Of a stretch of DNA of 64,000 bases, positions 21,782 to 32,200 are shown piece by piece. This DNA comes from Azorinus chamasolen (Eukaryota > Mollusca > Bivalvia > Cardiida > Solecurtidae): assembly GCA_963576725.1 (NCBI GenBank), contig OY755241.1, positions 24,340,449 through 24,404,448 on the forward strand, written 5' to 3'. Within the stretch, counting starts at the first letter, position 1; each line of letters begins with the position of its first letter. Below the pieces are notes generated by a model that was given only the letters and a program-made list of their open reading frames with translations, did no database searches and was not told the DNA's origin. Position numbers and translations under genes: made by a program.

Positions 21782-21859
21782 GTTTCGAGTTTGTACGAAA
21801 TTGATACGTTGTATAACTACGTGTCGAGTTTGTACGAAATGGAAAGGTTGTATAACTAT
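21782..21859 (-). promoter_or_regulatory. Two 39-bp direct repeats, putative enhancer
   Basis: Repeats at 21782-21820 and 21821-21859 share CGAGTTTGTACGAAAT and GTTGTATAACTA. They lie 200-280 bp upstream of the CRE/TATA promoter. An overlapping 107-codon frame (21899-21576) is explained by the repeats and is not called as a gene. Confidence 0.55.
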
Positions 21860-21989
21860 GGGGATCTCCGTTTTGTTCTTCTTCCATTCTAACTAACACA
21901 GCGGGTGGTCTCTATATATGTGCGACCAATAGAAAAAGAAAAACAAACCAGATGGATGGGTATAACAACAAAAATTCTTCCAAGTTTCA

Positions 21990-22012
21990 AAGTTTTTATT
22001 TTTTTATTAAAT
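21990..22012 (-). terminator. Poly(A) signals for the Cys-rich gene
   Basis: The minus strand reads AATAAAAAAATAAA about 40-55 bp after the end of the gene at 22049, giving two overlapping AATAAA signals. Confidence 0.6.
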
Positions 22013-22048
22013 CAACAGTAACGGAAATTGTTTTGTACTAAAAACTAC

Positions 22049-22726
22049 CTAACAGTTTTTTCGTCGTTTCGCTACGTCCGACTCATCGAATTGTCTTTTT
22101 ACAACAACACAGCCTCCGTCCCTCGCATAGTTATAATACGGCGCCTTTCGAAGGAAGTCCCGTGCTTGTGTCTGTGTCATTTGACCTCGTCTACGCATTA
22201 CGGGGATCCTAGCGATGTACCCCTCTCCTCTCATCGCAGTTATATAATCAGTATCCAAGTTAGTGTAAAGCTCGGTTAATATCTCTTCTAGTTTATCACT
22301 GTGACACCAACAACCTACAAACTCGTGCCAATAATGGTCTCCGTATGTCGGGGTGTACCAACAATCGTTTCGCACAACCCCATTTCCGTCGTCTTCGTTT
22401 TTTTGAATGTAAAATTCGTTCTTGATTTCGACGCATAAATGTGTAGGGAGCGAGTGATGCATCGCGTACAGCAATGCTAAGTTACACAAAGGTCTGTCCG
22501 TAAACTCGTCTATCACAATGTCTTTACACATCGAGTATAGCGATTTCGGAGCGTGTCGTATTCTACAATTGCGTTCGTTTCTGCTGACTAGTTTGTTACA
22601 GAGGTCACTGGACGTACGCCGTATTTCCCGACTGCAACGATCACATATGATTCCCTCGCACTCTAAACATTTGTCCCGCGATCCCCACGCGGGTGCGCAC
22701 ACGGTGTAGCATTTTTTGCATGACAT
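22049..22726 (-). CDS. Cys-rich viral protein with N-terminal zinc-binding cluster
   Basis: The protein has 225 residues. The first about 31 residues carry CKKC, a further Cys, CLEC, and Cys pairs in IICDRC, spaced like a zinc ribbon or treble-clef finger. More Cys and His follow, including HEFVGCWCHSD in the middle. The C-terminus is basic (KRRKNC). No signal peptide or membrane segment is seen. I do not recognise the family; nucleic-acid binding or a degenerate RING-type role are possible. The start is ATG 22726, and the upstream leader contains the 41-bp repeat shared with the immediate-early-like gene, suggesting related control. Confidence 0.65.
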   Translation of the reverse strand: MSCKKCYTVCAPAWGSRDKCLECEGIICDRCSREIRRTSSDLCNKLVSRNERNCRIRHAPKSLYSMCKDIVIDEFTDRPLCNLALLYAMHHSLPTHLCVEIKNEFYIQKNEDDGNGVVRNDCWYTPTYGDHYWHEFVGCWCHSDKLEEILTELYTNLDTDYITAMRGEGYIARIPVMRRRGQMTQTQARDFLRKAPYYNYARDGGCVVVKRQFDESDVAKRRKNC

Positions 22727-23070
22727 TATGGCGTTAAGTAGATTTATGAAGCTATTAATCGAAGCTATTGCCTTTTTGTATAGAGAATATGAAAAAATAG
22801 TTTAATTAACCTTATGAAGGTAATGTTATAGTAACGATGTTTCTGATTACATTGAAATGCCCCCTTTAGCGTAGAGGATTTTTCGAGAGGATTGTTGTGT
22901 GCGTGATAGACTCAGTCACTTTCATAGTGACAGGATACTACTTAGTTTTCATTCAGTACTACCTCACTGAATTATTACTCTTGTTTGGTTTGTGGGTGAG
23001 AGAGAAGGGAAGGTATGGAGAAGACTTCGAAAGTAAGACCTCGAGATTTGAGTCGGGTTTAAACAATTAT
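22727..23070 (-). promoter_or_regulatory. Intergenic control region with leader repeat copy 2 and palindrome
   Basis: No gene is supported. The region holds the second 41-bp leader repeat (22847-22887), the inverted repeat ATTAACCTTATGAAGGTAAT (22805-22824) and a 15-bp hairpin TCACTTTCATAGTGA near 22917-22931. A 63-codon plus-strand frame here has no supporting features. Confidence 0.5.
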
Positions 23071-23167
23071 CAGTTTTATTTCAAATGAAAGACTACTACA
23101 ACGAGATAACACAATAGAACATAATATAACGCGGTAGAACATATGTATGGTTAAGTCCACAAGGTTT

Positions 23168-23782
23168 CTAACCACCCATTACACAGAATAGAAAAGCTGC
23201 GAATGCAGCGGATCCAGCAGTCAGCCCTCCCATAAGCGCCGTCATCAGTATCACTTTAGCATCGTCATCGTGACGAGCCACCATAGATTCGCAAGTGGCG
23301 GTCGAGGGAGCGTCTTTGATATCGTGATAGAGCACGGCCGGCGGTCCGTTGGCTATGTGGTAGACCGGACTGACATCTATTCGCAGTCCTGGGCAGACGT
23401 AGAAGGTGTCGTGCCCCGGAGGATTGGTGGTCTCCAGAGAAGTGACCACCTTGAGTTGAGGTATGCGTCTGCCGTACCATTTCCTGACACAAGCGACTGT
23501 CATATCGCAGAGTCCTTCGTGAGAGGAAAACAAGTCCGATTGATCGGGCATGACTTCGCAGCAGAGTTGGTCTTCTATGTAGACGCGATCGGGATGACTC
23601 TGTCTAGGCCCAGTTACGAGGTGATGTGCCGCGAAGTGAGCCGTGTACCTGAGATGAATGTGCTGGTGAGTGACGTAGCACTTGTCTATGAGTTCCAGTC
23701 CGTATCTAACGGTAGTAGAGGAAGAAACTGTCTTCACCACCGTTATTATTAGTGGTAATAGCAACACCACTCGTACATGCAT
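23168..23782 (-). CDS. Type I membrane protein, viral
   Basis: The 204-residue protein has a signal peptide (MHVRVVLLLPLIITVVKTVSS). Its ectodomain of about 150 residues has several Cys, including a CC pair, and the C-terminal hydrophobic segment (about 178-201, AKVILMTALMGGLTAGSAAF) leaves almost no cytoplasmic tail. No N-X-S/T glycosylation sequon was found. The layout suggests a small envelope protein. A minus-strand AATAAA lies at about 23074-23080. No family was recognised. Confidence 0.7.
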   Translation of the reverse strand: MHVRVVLLLPLIITVVKTVSSSTTVRYGLELIDKCYVTHQHIHLRYTAHFAAHHLVTGPRQSHPDRVYIEDQLCCEVMPDQSDLFSSHEGLCDMTVACVRKWYGRRIPQLKVVTSLETTNPPGHDTFYVCPGLRIDVSPVYHIANGPPAVLYHDIKDAPSTATCESMVARHDDDAKVILMTALMGGLTAGSAAFAAFLFCVMGG

Positions 23783-23915
23783 GGTATCAAGGAGGAGTTC
23801 GCGGTTGGGAAGTTCTCTTTATAAGACCGCTGTATACTATAATAATTGAATTCGCGGTACAACTTTAATCGCAGTACAGTTATAACATAATGATAAATAC
23901 ACTGCAGGATCACTA

Positions 23916-24650
23916 TTAGTCCAGAAACAGTCTTATAATACTCGTCACCTTTCTCCTACAAGTAGGACACTCTTTGGTCTTCTGAGCCGTTTTGCTTATG
24001 CACGTTCCGCAGTACGTATGCCCGCACTCGACCAAGGCGTATTTTCTCTTGCGATCGACGCATATGCCGCACTGCAGTTTTTCTTCGTCCGTTGTCTCGT
24101 CATCATCCGGATTCACTGTGGCGATAGGTGGAAGTGTAGGGAAAGCAGTGGCAGCTGCAACGGGTGGAGGCGAAAAGAAAGGTATCTGAGGTACACCGTT
24201 GCTGCTACCGGGTACTTGTGTGAGAACGGTAGGATTGATAAGAGGTAGACTACCGCTCTTAGCTCGCTCCGCTTTTGCATCACCCATTACTCTACGGAAA
24301 CACTCCCAAAAATGGGTGTCCAGTCGATACAAAGATAATCCTTTCATAATCAACAAGCACGAAGGCATCTTGAACGTGGATTTTGGATAGGTCCATAAAG
24401 GAACGACATTCCACGTTTTGTCTAAGGCAGCTTTCGTGATTTCCATCTCCGTTAAAACCATCAGAGTCTCGTCCGTTATGAAATGTTTAGTAACGTACAG
24501 GAATGCTCTCCCGGATGATTTGCAGGCCGTCGAGAGGCTTGGGAAGAAAGTATACGGCCAGATGTCTCCGTATTGACCCTCGGTACTTCGAATGAACTCT
24601 ACCACGGCCGCCTCGTCGGGCTGAGCGAATACTATCACTGCGTCGCACAT
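23916..24650 (-). CDS. TIR-like domain plus C3HC4 RING finger protein
   Basis: The protein has 244 residues. Residues 1-125 look like a compact TIR domain: DAVIVFA strand at the start, RAFLYVTKHFI (48-58), an acidic helix around TEMEITKAAL (67-76), NVVPLW (81-86) and a closing HFWECFRR box (113-120) like TIR box 3. A Pro-rich linker follows. A C3HC4 RING finger (about 194-231) carries CGICVDR, ECGHTYCGTC and CPTC, typical of E3 ubiquitin ligases. The RING call is strong and the TIR call is by pattern only. The pairing suggests a protein that joins TIR-containing adaptors and promotes their ubiquitination, but no function is shown. The start is ATG 24650. Confidence 0.72.
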   Translation of the reverse strand: MCDAVIVFAQPDEAAVVEFIRSTEGQYGDIWPYTFFPSLSTACKSSGRAFLYVTKHFITDETLMVLTEMEITKAALDKTWNVVPLWTYPKSTFKMPSCLLIMKGLSLYRLDTHFWECFRRVMGDAKAERAKSGSLPLINPTVLTQVPGSSNGVPQIPFFSPPPVAAATAFPTLPPIATVNPDDDETTDEEKLQCGICVDRKRKYALVECGHTYCGTCISKTAQKTKECPTCRRKVTSIIRLFLD

Positions 24651-24824
24651 CTATATGCTGGTGTTCTTCTTAATATTCAATATACGATTCTAGATGCGTA
24701 ATAATAAATTAACCTGACTACGCATTATTTATATATCGAAAAATACGGAAATTCCATGGGTAGATCCCAAATACCCTTTTTGAAATATTTCTATTGATTA
24801 ACCATCGAGTTCTCTAATCCGCGA

Positions 24825-25703
24825 TCAGCACCTTAAAACGATAGGACCGGTGTCCACCAGAATGTAATCCGGAGTCGAAGACAGGCACATCCCCAGATCC
24901 CATACTAACGTACCGGACGAAAACGCGGCGAATTCTTTCCGAAATATAGAGTTTATCAGGTGCCTGGTTTTCTTCTCGAACTGATGTCCGTATACGGCCC
25001 ATTTCGGTCGGTGAGAAGATCCTATTTGCTTCTTCAAGTCGGATACCCTTTCTAACCATCTCCTGGTTTGATCTTCGGTCGCGTTGGATGACAGATTTGG
25101 GGATTCTAGGTGGAACATGCGCACCGGTCTGTCGGTGGTAGCTTTTTTATTGGGTATTAGTATACCCACCGCGTCCACAGCTCCGAACAGGTGTTGTTTG
25201 ATGGTGAGAAATATAGATTCATCAGACTGACTGACATCGTATATCTTCTTCCTAATTTCTTCCGCCGTCAGGGAGGCTATATCGCTCAATCTATGTACGT
25301 GCCTAGCTATAACGCTCGCTACTGCCTTCTCTTTATCTGTTAGCAAATCTATCGATAAAGAAGGAAAGGATGTCTCTAGTGTCGGTGTTGTGGGGAGATC
25401 TATGTCAGCCGCTGCCTCTTCTTCCTCTTCAGTTCTCTGTTCTTCTTCGACAAGCTCTCGTTTGCTTTGGAAGAAGGAGAACGGGCGCTTGAATTTCGCT
25501 TCATCTTCTTCTGTAATTTCCGCCTGTCTCTGTTCATCTCCTCCCTGTCTCGACGTGTCTTGTCTCGACCGTTTCGCTTGGCATTTCTGTGACTCAATTG
25601 GCTCCTTACAAATCGCGAGACATTTAGGTTCGGAACCTTCGTTCGTTGAATTTCTACCGTCCCATTTAATCCTATGTCCCTTCCATTTGACTGTCGATGA
25701 CAT
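24825..25703 (-). pseudogene. Alkaline nuclease/YqaJ-like fragment, C-terminally truncated
   Basis: This is a 292-residue ORF. The first 110 residues are charged and Glu-rich, and overlap the end of the UL24-like gene by 304 bp in another frame. The last part carries PKWAVYGHQFEKKT (233-246) and STPDYILV (276-283), which resemble the E-containing helix and the SPD motif of lambda-exonuclease/herpesvirus alkaline nuclease folds. The expected Glu-X-Lys strand would come next, but the frame ends at RC followed by TGA. If the family call is right the active site is incomplete, by mutation or truncation. The 24651-24824 region behind it is AT-rich and noncoding. The call is weak. Confidence 0.42.
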
Positions 25704-26230
25704 AGTCCCGAATAATACTTAGATACTAGCAAAGCTACCAGCGGTATGAGTTTAGTCTCACCTCCCTTCTCCAGGTCTATCGTTCTCTTATTTAGAGAAT
25801 AATAACACAGAGCGTTATTGTAAAAGTGTCGCGCTGTGTCTAGGAGCTGCGTTCTATGTGTCTTGTTAATTCCGCTACTGGCGAAGCTTTTCTGGTTATT
25901 GGTCGTTTTGAACTCGACGAGTACGTACGCCGTGTCTTGTATGTATATCAATAAGTCGGCTCTCCTGTCCGTTTTATACCCAGATCCGCTAAACACGGGG
26001 ACCTCTTGGTAAATAGTAACTTTCCTATCGGGTCGAACGGATAATCCTAACCCTCCTTCATTTATCATATACTCTCGCAGAGACGTTAAGTAGAATCTTT
26101 CTCTCAGGCTCCAATCTCCAAAAGTATGTATGTCTCGTTTCAATATATCTCCGAGTCTCTTGTGACGACTGGTTCCGTTAGACATACATCTCCTCCTGAA
26201 CGAGTCTGAAAACTGACTAACGTGAGACAT
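25400..26230 (-). CDS. UL24-like PD-(D/E)XK nuclease-fold protein
   Basis: The protein has 276 residues from ATG 26230 (the frame is open to 26308; another Met is at 26185). Asp92 in RRADLLI, Glu106 and Lys108 in VLVEFKTT, and a following RTQLLDTA helix make a PD-(D/E)XK nuclease signature. The preceding GSGYKTDRR and overall length match the herpesvirus core UL24 family, a nuclear protein of uncertain nuclease activity. The C-terminal 90 residues are Lys/Arg-rich. It overlaps the next minus-strand ORF by 304 bp and diverges from the plus-strand helicase-like gene. UL24 identity is inference; the nuclease fold is better supported. Confidence 0.55.
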   Translation of the reverse strand: MSHVSQFSDSFRRRCMSNGTSRHKRLGDILKRDIHTFGDWSLRERFYLTSLREYMINEGGLGLSVRPDRKVTIYQEVPVFSGSGYKTDRRADLLIYIQDTAYVLVEFKTTNNQKSFASSGINKTHRTQLLDTARHFYNNALCYYSLNKRTIDLEKGGETKLIPLVALLVSKYYSGLCHRQSNGRDIGLNGTVEIQRTKVPNLNVSRFVRSQLSHRNAKRNGRDKTRRDREEMNRDRRKLQKKMKRNSSARSPSSKANESLSKKNRELKRKKRQRLT

Positions 26231-26467
26231 TATATAAAATTCAAGACACTCTGTTACCTTATTGAACTGATTCAAACGTGTAACCAATATTACACTTTTC
26301 AGTTGCAATTACCCTTCTACACACCGAAAGGTAATACGGACCAGTTCTCGGTCTCGACCTTATTTTCATACACGAACTCGGAAAGACAAGACGTGCGTGG
26401 TTCTCTTTGCAGCGATCATATCTATAGACCAGTACGGGTGTCTTTCCATTTACACTGTCAAAAGAAG

Positions 26468-28586
26468 ATGTTATCAGATATAATAACTCCGTTCGATAAA
26501 TCCAAAGATGACATTATTACGAATCTCGGGCGGTTCATCAAAACGACTACAAACAAGCAAGAAGGGTCTATAGTAATCTGCGACAGTTACACTGACGAGT
26601 ATACGAGCATGGTGTCATCATTACCACCAGAGGGAGTAACAGAGCGGAAAATCCTTATATTGTGCGGGAACGAGAGTCGAGTACGTTACTTGAAAAAAAT
26701 GGACATAATTACGATGAGGAAACGGAAGACCACTAAACCATCCTCATTCAAGTACGCCGTTAACTTTAAGCAAGTTTTGTCTCACTATACTCATCCGAGA
26801 TTGGTGACTAGTCTTCGTAGCTTGAATAATTTTGGAGGCAAGAGCGCGGGAGAGAAGATCATCTTCTCTATGCAATACGACCTGTTAATCATTGATTGCG
26901 GTCTAAGGACTCTCTTTCACGATATGTACTATTGCGCTCCCTTTACCTCGAAACGTACGCTAAAGAAGTACGCCCAGATCATTCGAGCCTTGATATTCAA
27001 CTGTCACACGGTGGTGTTCACCAATGACAGGTACGCACCAGCCGCTAATCATCTATCAGCCTTGAAGAGGTTTGTAGGGTTTCATCACAAAAAGATTTTC
27101 TTCGCTAACCTAGGAGAAGGAGATATTGAACGAAAGGAGAATATAGTAGTGACTATATGTCACAGCAACATAGCGTCAGATATAGACAAAGTCATACGAA
27201 CCACTCTACCGTGTAACAGACGGGATGCGTCCTCATCTCATCTCGATGGGCCGTAAAACACCATTCATTCATTCATTCATTCATTCATCTCAGCTAGTAC
27301 AGAAAACAAACGATCCTATCTATAGAATGAGTATCATAACAGAGTTCTGCAAGCTATACAATACTCGGATCGATGTGAAAGAAGGAGATATCACCTGTAA
27401 GCTAGTAGACTTAATACTAACGCACAATGCCGAAAGGAAGAAAATGAACGAGAAAGCGACATCCGTGATAGTAGTGTGTCAGTCGATGGCTCACGTCGCA
27501 CAGATGTACGAAATGTTATCATCTATCGTTACAAGACGCGTGTCCTTGACAAAGTCATTCGAAGGAATACAAGTAGGAAGAAAGCGCTCTATAGAGGGAG
27601 AATACGTCTTATCGTGCGATTCTAAACGTACTCTCGACATAACACTCACCTTCCTGCAAAGCGAAGAAGAAACCTTCGAACGATGTGACGTCATGTTCGT
27701 ATATTCGAACGATAAGTTTGCGAACCACACGTCACTGTTTCGACTACTGAGAGCCACTAGAAAACTGTCCAACTGTCGGGTGTACTTGAGAGCAGAGATG
27801 CTATCGAAAGGATGGCTACGATCGAAGAAGACGGCAGATAAATTATACTTGAACGGGGGGTTAATGGAAAAGTCGAATAATATAGACTCGCTGAACGATA
27901 TAGAAAGGAGAATATTGATATCCTCGGATAAGCTGTACGAGAAGATTTTCGCCTCAGCTATGACATTTGAACGAGAAGGAAGCGTTATAGAATACCACGA
28001 AAAGACCGATTTTAATGTGGTGTCTAAACTAGGCTCCTTTTACAAGTCCTTCGTAGCGGATCGTATGAAAGACCACTGGAATTGCTTGTCCACTTGCTAC
28101 AAGATTCTCACGGAAGACACTAGTCGTCAAGTACTATCCGTTCTTAATAAGATAAACGTTATATTCGGGAAACCAGACGCGTTACTTGTTCGGTTTATAG
28201 AGACGCTGGAGTCATTAAAGGACGAGAACGGATTTCCTATAGACAAACTAGTGCTGAGTCGGTTCACTTATAGATTCTTGTCCGATCGTGTCGCTGAAGA
28301 GTGGATATCCGTACAGACACCCGAAGAGTTCGAGACGCACCGCAGAGACATCTGTGCTTGGAAACGCGCCGTGAATACATCCAACACGGAGCTATTAGAT
28401 AGATTGGCCGACAGGATGACCGCGAAGTACAGGGATGTCTACTACAGCCAATCTGGGGGGGAGGTCGAGAAGCATAGGATACTTCTGGAGTATTACTGCA
28501 GCGCTCAGAGATCATCTATCAATATAACCAGATCCGAAACGAATAGAATTCTGTACGCTTTGCGAATATTGATAAACGAACGATGA
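26468..28586 (+). pseudogene. Helicase-like viral gene split by a 45-bp retroelement tail
   Basis: Two ORFs (26222-27256 and 27225-28586) form one gene of about 690 codons interrupted at 27240-27284. The frame is continuous across the site once the insert and one target-site copy are discounted. The first half has MQYDLLIIDC (Walker B-like) and a following HTVVFTND strand. The second has SVIVVCQS, CDVMFVYSND and a FRLLRATRKL segment resembling late motifs of superfamily 2 helicases. No Walker A GKT motif is visible, so the N-terminus may be lost or the family wrong. A helicase or origin-binding role is a low-confidence guess. ATG 26468 is chosen; the open frame reaches back to 26222. Confidence 0.5.
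27240..27284 (+). mobile_element. 45-bp retroelement 3'-end insertion in a viral gene
   Basis: The insert contains TCGATGGGCCGTAAAACACC followed by ATTC repeats, exactly the 3' end of the flanking retrotransposon family (compare 61480-61518). It is bordered by TCATCTC at 27233-27239 and 27285-27291, a 7-bp target-site duplication. Insert plus duplication is 52 bp and so changes the reading frame. Confidence 0.9.
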
Positions 28587-29146
28587 ACTCGTCCAAGACA
28601 GTTTTCGAGGTGATAGTGTACGTGGTAGACACGGACGTGAGTTCTGTCGAAAACGTGAAATGCAATCTGAATAAACTGACGGAAGTTTATAAGAAGGCTA
28701 TAATCGTGAAGCCCGTCATTTTAAGCGTGTGGGAAGACATGAATCGAGAAAAAGTGTGCTTCCACGCGAAAGCTAGTTCGGTCGAATGTTGCTACACAAA
28801 ACCGCTGTTTCTACACAAACACGCCGGGAATCTGAGCAGAGACTTACCCTTGAAGATACCTCAATCGTTTAGTAGCAAACGACCGAACGTTCCGTATTTC
28901 CTAGGATGTCAGTACGAAGCGGTAACCTTTACTAGAGACCAAGTGGGAGCCGAATGCGTCTTCATCTACCAGAAAATGCAGCGCGGAGTTTGGCAAGTGA
29001 TCGCACAATTGCTACCACCTCCCGATCAAATTACTGGCGACATAATGTTGACGAGCGACCCGAATAGCAAAAAAAGTATTTATGGATTAAACAAGCAAGT
29101 TACTACAGAGGTAAATCGTTCTTTGTTAGAATTGACATTAACGTAA
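28583..29146 (+). CDS. Viral protein of unknown function, 187 aa
   Basis: The start codon overlaps the stop of the helicase-like gene (ATGA), suggesting a shared transcript. The protein has strand-like segments (VFEVIVYVVDTD, ECVFIYQKM, WQVIAQLLPP) and a Cys pair (VECCYTKP) but no signal peptide or membrane segment. No family was recognised. An AATAAA at about 29209-29214, 60 bp after the stop, may end this transcript. Confidence 0.6.
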   Translation: MNSSKTVFEVIVYVVDTDVSSVENVKCNLNKLTEVYKKAIIVKPVILSVWEDMNREKVCFHAKASSVECCYTKPLFLHKHAGNLSRDLPLKIPQSFSSKRPNVPYFLGCQYEAVTFTRDQVGAECVFIYQKMQRGVWQVIAQLLPPPDQITGDIMLTSDPNSKKSIYGLNKQVTTEVNRSLLELTLT

Positions 29147-29225
29147 GGGAGAGGATATTACCCGTGTCCGTTTTATCCCAATTGTTGTCCCTCATGTTTG
29201 TCGATTCACAATAAATGGACTAATC

Positions 29226-32200
29226 ATGAAGGGAGTCGGAGTGTTGTTTTTCATTTACTATTTCTTACCGCTAGCTAAAGGGTTCGGATTCTCCAACGTG
29301 GTGTTTTACCCGGAAAACACGCTATACGGAGATACTGTCAATCAGCGCGTGAAGATCAGGGGAACTTACCAGAACCACGTATGGCATGGACTGTCATCTG
29401 CTGAGCAACAGTCCTTACAGCAGACGAGAGCTGACTGGGATACGAATCTCGGGTTCGCTAAAGAGTTTTACCTACATGTCTACGTCTGCGCGGCCAATGC
29501 TCCTCAGATAGTGGTGGATCTGTCTTCTACCGCCGTGGCTGACCTGGTACACGACAATATAGAGGCCTTTAAGCAGGGTCAGGGAAACACTCAAATGAAG
29601 GATATCTTAGACTTCACGAATAGGGGTTGCTCTAAGTTATTCATACAACAACCAGCCACAACCCTCGATTTGGATTTTGCGTACGAACATACGTTTGCTT
29701 ACCATCACCCCGTACTGTTTGTGGATCCATTCGGATACAGTTCGTTCAATTACGTACAGAAGCGATCCGACGACAGGAGCAACGATCAGGCTACCCCTTT
29801 GAGGTACTGCGAAGGAAACGAGTTCTCCGGAGAGATATACTCTATCGGAAAGAGACCTGTATGTCCTGACACTCACGACCGCGACAACGGAGAACACACG
29901 ATGGGAAGACTGACCATGTACAAGGCGAACATAGTAGCCGTCGAGCACAAAGTATACTGGTGCACCAAAACGCAGACGCACGTCAGCTCGGGCAGGAGAT
30001 TCTTCGGTAGCACGTGGGATAACAGTCCTCTCGTTTCGTGGCATTTTGTACCGACTGAAGTAGAATGCTGGAAATGGGTGAACACTCACAAGGCTTCCTC
30101 TTTCGGAGGCTCACACAGCCCTAATACAGAACTGAAGAAAAGTACCGAAAACTCCTTCGGGACCAACAATGATAAGAGCTTTGGTTATCCGTATTGCGGT
30201 TCAGAACCTCACGATGTGTACGACGCGGTCTTAGTAGAATCCAAGCTGACGGTTTCGATGCCTAGTCTGGAAATATCCACTCCGTGGGGTAAGATTCCCA
30301 CGAACAAATTGTACGACAATACGTACGTAATAAAGGGGAAAGGCAGATTGGTGTGGAAATCCTTCGTACACGGAGACATATGCACTCACGTCCCTTACGC
30401 TTCTTCGGACGCGGAGTCCATCAAATACGTTCACGAGCAGACCAGGCACGAAATCTCTAACAGTAAAGAATCCTCCCACACCACTTACTTTATCTCGAAG
30501 AAGCTTAAGCTGTTCGAAGCCGTAGACAGCAGTCAGGAGGTAGACAGTACGGTGAAATACAATTGTATAACCAGACCTACGAACTCTAAATTGTACAGCA
30601 TGAGCAGCGAAGATGTGCTTCTGAAGTTTGAAGACGTTTCTGTGAGGCCTTTCGTGAACATGCATCCGCAAAGCTCGTTTAGTAAATTGATGGTCTCGTC
30701 CGACATGAAAGTGATTACCACCGACTTAACGAACGACGATGCTTCTAAGGACACCGGAACGGGACAGGCAGGCAGCAGTCTTTTGATAGACACGTGGAAA
30801 ATGCAAGCCGGAGCCATAAACAAAACCATGAATTATAAAACTAAGGATATAGATGACGGAACTAAAGAATCGGATCATTTTATGAAAGCAGTAACAGCGA
30901 CTAGCGCAGCGAGTGGTAGCGCGACTCCAAATGAAGTTCAGGACTATAACGCCTTCATGGCAGAGCAAACCGCGAAGAAGAACGCGGCTCGCATTGCGCA
31001 CGAATTGTGCTTACAGTCTCAAAAGGACTTCGACACGATGAGCCGAGCTCTCGCTGAAAATCCTACCCGAGTCATAGTGCAGAAGACTAAGCGTCCGGTG
31101 GAGGCGAAGTACGCGGGATCTAACTTTTACTCGATTCGTCATTGCTCGGATGTTACTATAGTCAAGGTGATTCCCACCTTGCTCACCAACAGTTCCGTGG
31201 TAGTAGACGTAAACGGCAAGACGGAAAGAGTGAACGATCTAATTTCAAAATTAGCGGTAACCCCGTCCAACTTAACATGCTTAGCCGGAGTGTTGGTGGT
31301 GTTCAAAGTAGGAGAAGCCGGAAAATCTATGCATAAAGAAGAGATGGTGGGACAGGTGGATGGCGAAGGTATTGTTCGCACTAGGAGCGCCAAACTATTG
31401 GAGGCCTGCAGCAAAAACTCGATGACCAGTAATTACAAGCTATTCTCGTTTAGGAGGAAGATCCATGCGTTTGTAAACTACAAACAAAAGTACGAAATAT
31501 CCCACGATCAATTTTACAAGAAGAGGCACGAGAAACACGAGAAAGCTCAAACGACTCTCAAGTCGAACGGAACGACTGCCCCTAAGTATGGTGAGTTGGA
31601 CGAAATAGTAAACAAGATTAGGTTCCTGAATGAGAAGCCACCTCCCGTTCTATCGGGGTACTTATTTAGCCCATCCTCGTTGTTCGGTTCTAATATATAC
31701 ACGGTCGCTGAATTACAGTCTTTGCCTATAAGTCTGGGCGATATAGTGGCGGAACAAGCGTACCTTAGAAATTTCGACCACGTAATGAATGACCAGTTAA
31801 TTAGCGATTATCACGAAAGCTCTACCGACAACTCGTTGGACGCTGGAGACTTTTTTAGCTCGGTAGGAGACGGAATCAGCGACGTCTTCAAAGGAGGAGC
31901 CGACGCTGTATCTAAACTCGTACACGAAGGCGGAAACCTGATTCACGGAGCCGTGAAAGATGGTGAAAGTGTGTTCAAAACGGTGGACAACACCCTAACG
32001 AGTACCCTATCGTCCCTGATAGTACCTATAGCGGTAATCGGAGGCCTAATATTGGTAGGAAGCATAGTAGCGTACGTACTGTACAGAAAGTATATGACCA
32101 CGGGTAGCATATTCCCTAAGAAGAAAAAGAAGAAGAGGAAGCAGAAGAGCAAGAGACAAGATAAACGGAGAGATAGCGTGAGTTCGGACACGAGCACTTC

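Noticed and set aside
21576..21899. A 107-codon minus-strand ORF
   Set aside because: Its sequence is made of the two 39-bp repeats and overlaps the CRE/TATA promoter; a control region explains it better.
22897..23088. A short plus-strand ORF with a hydrophobic start
   Set aside because: It lies in a control region, is only 63 codons long and has no recognisable domain or signals.
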